A program made the position numbers and the translations under genes. This document shows positions 20,736-23,176 of a DNA stretch of 23,176 bases, in pieces. The first letter of the stretch is position 1. Every line of letters begins with the position of its first letter. This stretch comes from a virus: positions 1-23,176 of the IMG/VR virus record IMGVR_UViG_3300009508_000064. One strand, given 5' to 3'. Below the pieces are notes generated by a model. It had not been told where the DNA came from. It did not search any database and saw only the letters and a program-made list of their open reading frames with translations.

Positions 20736-21572
20736 ATGAATACGAACACATTCTACCAATCTCTCGAAAGATTTGTTAGAGATAAACTCAGGAACGTTCA
20801 TACGATTAAACCTGCTGTTGTGTTGAAAAACAATGGTTATACTGTTGATCTTAAAGTTCTGACAACAACACGCTACAGAGATGGCACACAATTACCTATG
20901 CCGGTATTTGAAGATGTTCCTCTGATGATCTACTCTGCTACAAAAGGTAACGCCAGAGTAACCGTGCCAGTAGCCGCAGGTGATACAGTTGTGGTATTAT
21001 GTAGTGATAGGGAGTATTCAGATTTACTTGATTCACCCGTAACAACCGCTAGTGTATTCCCAAGTGATTCTATTGAACCTTTGGGTATCAACCCAATTAT
21101 GGCTATCCCATGTTTCTTCACAGAACCTGAAGGAACTCCTGTAGACACTCAGAGTATCGTTGTTGAGAATGGCTCTACCAAGATCACTGTCAAACCTTCT
21201 GGCGACATCGACATAGACACCCCAGCAAACATCAACGTAAACGCTGGTGGTGATGCTAATGTAACTGTTGGTGGTAACATGGAAGCATCTGTCGGAGGAA
21301 CCGCCAACATAGCTGTTACAGCTTCTGTGACAGTCTCTGGTACAACAGTTACCGTAGACTCACCCCTGAGTACCTTTACAGGTAATGTCGTCATAGGTGG
21401 TACGTTAGGTGCTGCTGGTGGCGCTCTCACTGTTGACGGGTCTTCTATGGCCTTTACAGGGGCTATGCAAGCTAACACTGTCGATAGTGCTACAGTATCT
21501 CTTGATAATCACACGCATCCTTACACTTGGACAGACCCAGCAGGTTCTGGTAACACAAGTCCACCGTCTTAA
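20736..21572 (+). CDS. Baseplate spike protein with metal-binding tip
   Basis: The 278-residue protein has an N-terminal gp138/gpV-like OB-fold region (about 20-130, VTVPVAAGDTVVVLCSDRE), then a beta-helix with many short Thr/Val/Gly repeats (DIDIDTPANINVNAGGD, NVTVGGNMEASVGGTANI). It ends in a tip with HTHPY (259-263): the HxH motif binds iron at the sharp apex of P2 and phi92 spikes. The spike pierces the outer membrane on sheath contraction, which supports a Gram-negative host. GAAGGAC precedes the ATG. Confidence 0.88.
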   Translation: MNTNTFYQSLERFVRDKLRNVHTIKPAVVLKNNGYTVDLKVLTTTRYRDGTQLPMPVFEDVPLMIYSATKGNARVTVPVAAGDTVVVLCSDREYSDLLDSPVTTASVFPSDSIEPLGINPIMAIPCFFTEPEGTPVDTQSIVVENGSTKITVKPSGDIDIDTPANINVNAGGDANVTVGGNMEASVGGTANIAVTASVTVSGTTVTVDSPLSTFTGNVVIGGTLGAAGGALTVDGSSMAFTGAMQANTVDSATVSLDNHTHPYTWTDPAGSGNTSPPS

Positions 21573-21587
21573 AACTAAGGACAATCT

Positions 21588-22091
21588 ATGGCTTATGACT
21601 TTTCATTAGATTCTGATGGTACGGACTTGGTGCTTTCCAAGGGTAAATTTAAAACCACTCTAACTGTTCGTGAGTTGCTTAGGCAGCGAATGTATATCAC
21701 CTTCAGGACATTCAAAGGTGAGTGGTTCTTGAACACTCAGTTTGGTGCTTATGATACTGAATTGTTCCTGAACAAACAAGTGACAAAAGACAGCCTTGAT
21801 TCTTACTTCATTGCTCTAATCAATAGTTTCCCCGAAGTGGATGCCCTGAGAGATTTCTTGGGAACATACAACGCAGGCACCCGTGTTTATTCAATGGAAT
21901 TTGTTGTAACGGCACAGGGGCAAACTGGTGTTTACAAGATTGATCTGACACCGCCGGGGATTGAAGTTGCTTACCCAGACCCTTCAAGTAGTTTTGAACT
22001 AGATGCTTGTGAAGTACCTGACGTAGATCAGACCAATGTTTACTATGAATATATTAACATCACCATGGCAACAGATCAGAGGTGGCTTTAA
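21588..22091 (+). CDS. Baseplate wedge protein, gp25-like
   Basis: The 167-residue protein fits the gp25/gpW wedge group that starts sheath assembly at the baseplate. LVLSKGKFKTTLTVRELLRQ and RMYITFRTFKGEWFLNTQFG are typical: the gp25 fold places such a strand-helix pair at the sheath contact. It lies between the spike and the J-like gene as in many simple baseplates. It is slightly longer than most, with a C-terminal extension of unknown role (about 135-167). Confidence 0.78.
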   Translation: MAYDFSLDSDGTDLVLSKGKFKTTLTVRELLRQRMYITFRTFKGEWFLNTQFGAYDTELFLNKQVTKDSLDSYFIALINSFPEVDALRDFLGTYNAGTRVYSMEFVVTAQGQTGVYKIDLTPPGIEVAYPDPSSSFELDACEVPDVDQTNVYYEYINITMATDQRWL

Positions 22092-22106
22092 AAACGAGAG
22101 GATGCA

Positions 22107-23176
22107 ATGGCAGAACTAACAGAGTTTGGATTTGAACGAGATAATAGAACAGATATTACAGCGAGAGTTAATAATAGGTTTAGAAATAAGTTTGGTTCAA
22201 ACATCCTGTTGACCGATGATTCCATTGCTGGTCTCCTTCGATCTGTTATTGCAGAGCGTTCTTTGGAATTTGAAAAGCTGCTTGAGGATGTTTATTACAG
22301 CCGTACATTGAACGGTGCTGAAGGTATTGCCCTTGATGACTCAGCAAGTTATTTCGGATTCACTCGGAACCCACCACAACCTTCGTCTGGTGTTGCTCAC
22401 ATTGAGTTTGTTGATAACGGAAGTAACCTTGGAACATCAATAAATGCGTCTTACACATTCAGCGCAAACAATGGTCTTACTTACCGTGTGGCTGAAGGTG
22501 GTACTCTGAATCAGAATATCACAGGTGCGGTTATTGATTCAAATATTTTAACAGCAGGCTCCTATGACTTCTTTATTACCAATGTAATTTCTGGTGGTGT
22601 ATCTAATCAGATTATTGACCTTATCAGCAATTCAGAAAGTGATGTACAACAATTCAACATTGAGCTTATTTCGTTTATTCTGAACAACACTGAGGGCAAC
22701 GTATCTTCTGTATTTCAAGACGCCGGTATTGTTTACATTGGGTATGCAAGTTCTGAGGACTTCATTGGACTAGCGCAGTCGATTTATTTTGAATCTGCTG
22801 ATCTCCCTACGGGATTTACTTGGTGGTCTGGGTTTGATGTTCTTGCGGGAACCACCGGGTTTAATCCGTTAGAGTCTGGTGGCATTGATGGGTTATCACC
22901 TACCTTTGCGGGGTACACTTCTGCAACTTCTACTGTTGATTTTGACCCAGGTTCTGAGAATGAGACAGACGCAGAGTTTCGATTCAGGCTTCAGACGAGT
23001 CAAGCAAGAACTCCAGTAGGAACTCGTGATAGAATTGTAGAAGCGATCAATGCTGTTGACAACGTAGAGGGTGTGAGGATCTATGACAACCCCACCCCTG
23101 CTGATACTGTTGAGGCACCTGCTTTAACATTCAATGCGATTGTTCGTGGCGGTATTGCCTTTGATGTTGCTAAAGC
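22107..23176 (+). CDS. Baseplate J-like wedge protein, cut by the window end
   Basis: An open frame runs 356 codons from ATG 22107 to the edge without a stop. It begins MAELTEFGFERDNRTDITAR and has the J/gp6-like pattern: VIAERSLEFEKLLEDVYYSRTL near the start, GIALDDSASYFGFTR, later beta-rich domains, and ENETDAEFRFRLQTSQART with TPVGTRDRIVEAINAVDNVEGV, a hallmark of the family. J-like proteins form the wedge ring linked to gp25. GAGAGG precedes the ATG. The remainder lies beyond the window. Confidence 0.85.
   Translation, partial: MAELTEFGFERDNRTDITARVNNRFRNKFGSNILLTDDSIAGLLRSVIAERSLEFEKLLEDVYYSRTLNGAEGIALDDSASYFGFTRNPPQPSSGVAHIEFVDNGSNLGTSINASYTFSANNGLTYRVAEGGTLNQNITGAVIDSNILTAGSYDFFITNVISGGVSNQIIDLISNSESDVQQFNIELISFILNNTEGNVSSVFQDAGIVYIGYASSEDFIGLAQSIYFESADLPTGFTWWSGFDVLAGTTGFNPLESGGIDGLSPTFAGYTSATSTVDFDPGSENETDAEFRFRLQTSQARTPVGTRDRIVEAINAVDNVEGVRIYDNPTPADTVEAPALTFNAIVRGGIAFDVAK

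Overview
This window is a stretch of a tailed-phage genome (Caudoviricetes) with a contractile-tail (myovirus) layout. The evidence is a tail sheath gene followed by a tail tube gene, then a tape measure gene and a simple baseplate set (Dit-like protein, plug, hub, spike, gp25-like wedge, J-like wedge). The head genes are of the lambda type: an S49 protease fused to a scaffold region, a gpD-like decoration protein and a gpE-like major capsid protein. Purine-rich Shine-Dalgarno sites, sigma70-like promoters and UUCG-loop terminators fit a Gram-negative, probably gammaproteobacterial, host. That host call is inference.

Layout. Bases 1-704 are transcribed leftward: the start of an unknown gene and a free-standing HNH-AP2 endonuclease. 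A divergent control region (705-1356) holds a promoter for each direction, a 16-bp palindrome, an inverted repeat around a -10 box and a long leader hairpin. Bases 1357-2843 carry five small rightward genes, one of them a zinc-ribbon protein that appears to start at ATT. A second promoter precedes terS and terL (2855-6271). A mini P-loop gene and a third promoter with a structured leader then lead into portal, protease/scaffold, decoration and capsid genes (6744-11165), closed by a terminator. Neck genes, sheath and tube follow (11286-14764), closed by a second terminator. Tail assembly chaperones, tape measure and baseplate genes run to the end of the window, where the J-like gene is cut.

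The most striking feature is four group I introns in two genes. The large terminase is split into four exons (34+25+83+355 residues, 497 in all) by three introns of 331, 248 and 845 nt. Two of these sit at the ATPase motifs: inside the Walker A loop and three codons after the Walker B Asp-Glu. The tape measure gene is split by a fourth intron of 1067 nt. Introns 3 and 4 carry endonuclease genes of different families; introns 1 and 2 carry none. The splice sites were inferred from restored protein reading frames, P1 pairing and covarying P7 pairings.

Other recoding-type signals are a C CCT TTA slippery heptamer that would fuse the two tail assembly chaperone frames, in-frame internal starts that could release a separate scaffold from the protease gene, and several non-ATG starts (TTG for terL, portal and one intron endonuclease; ATT for the zinc-ribbon gene). 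All calls come from reading the sequence alone; no database search or structure prediction was run.
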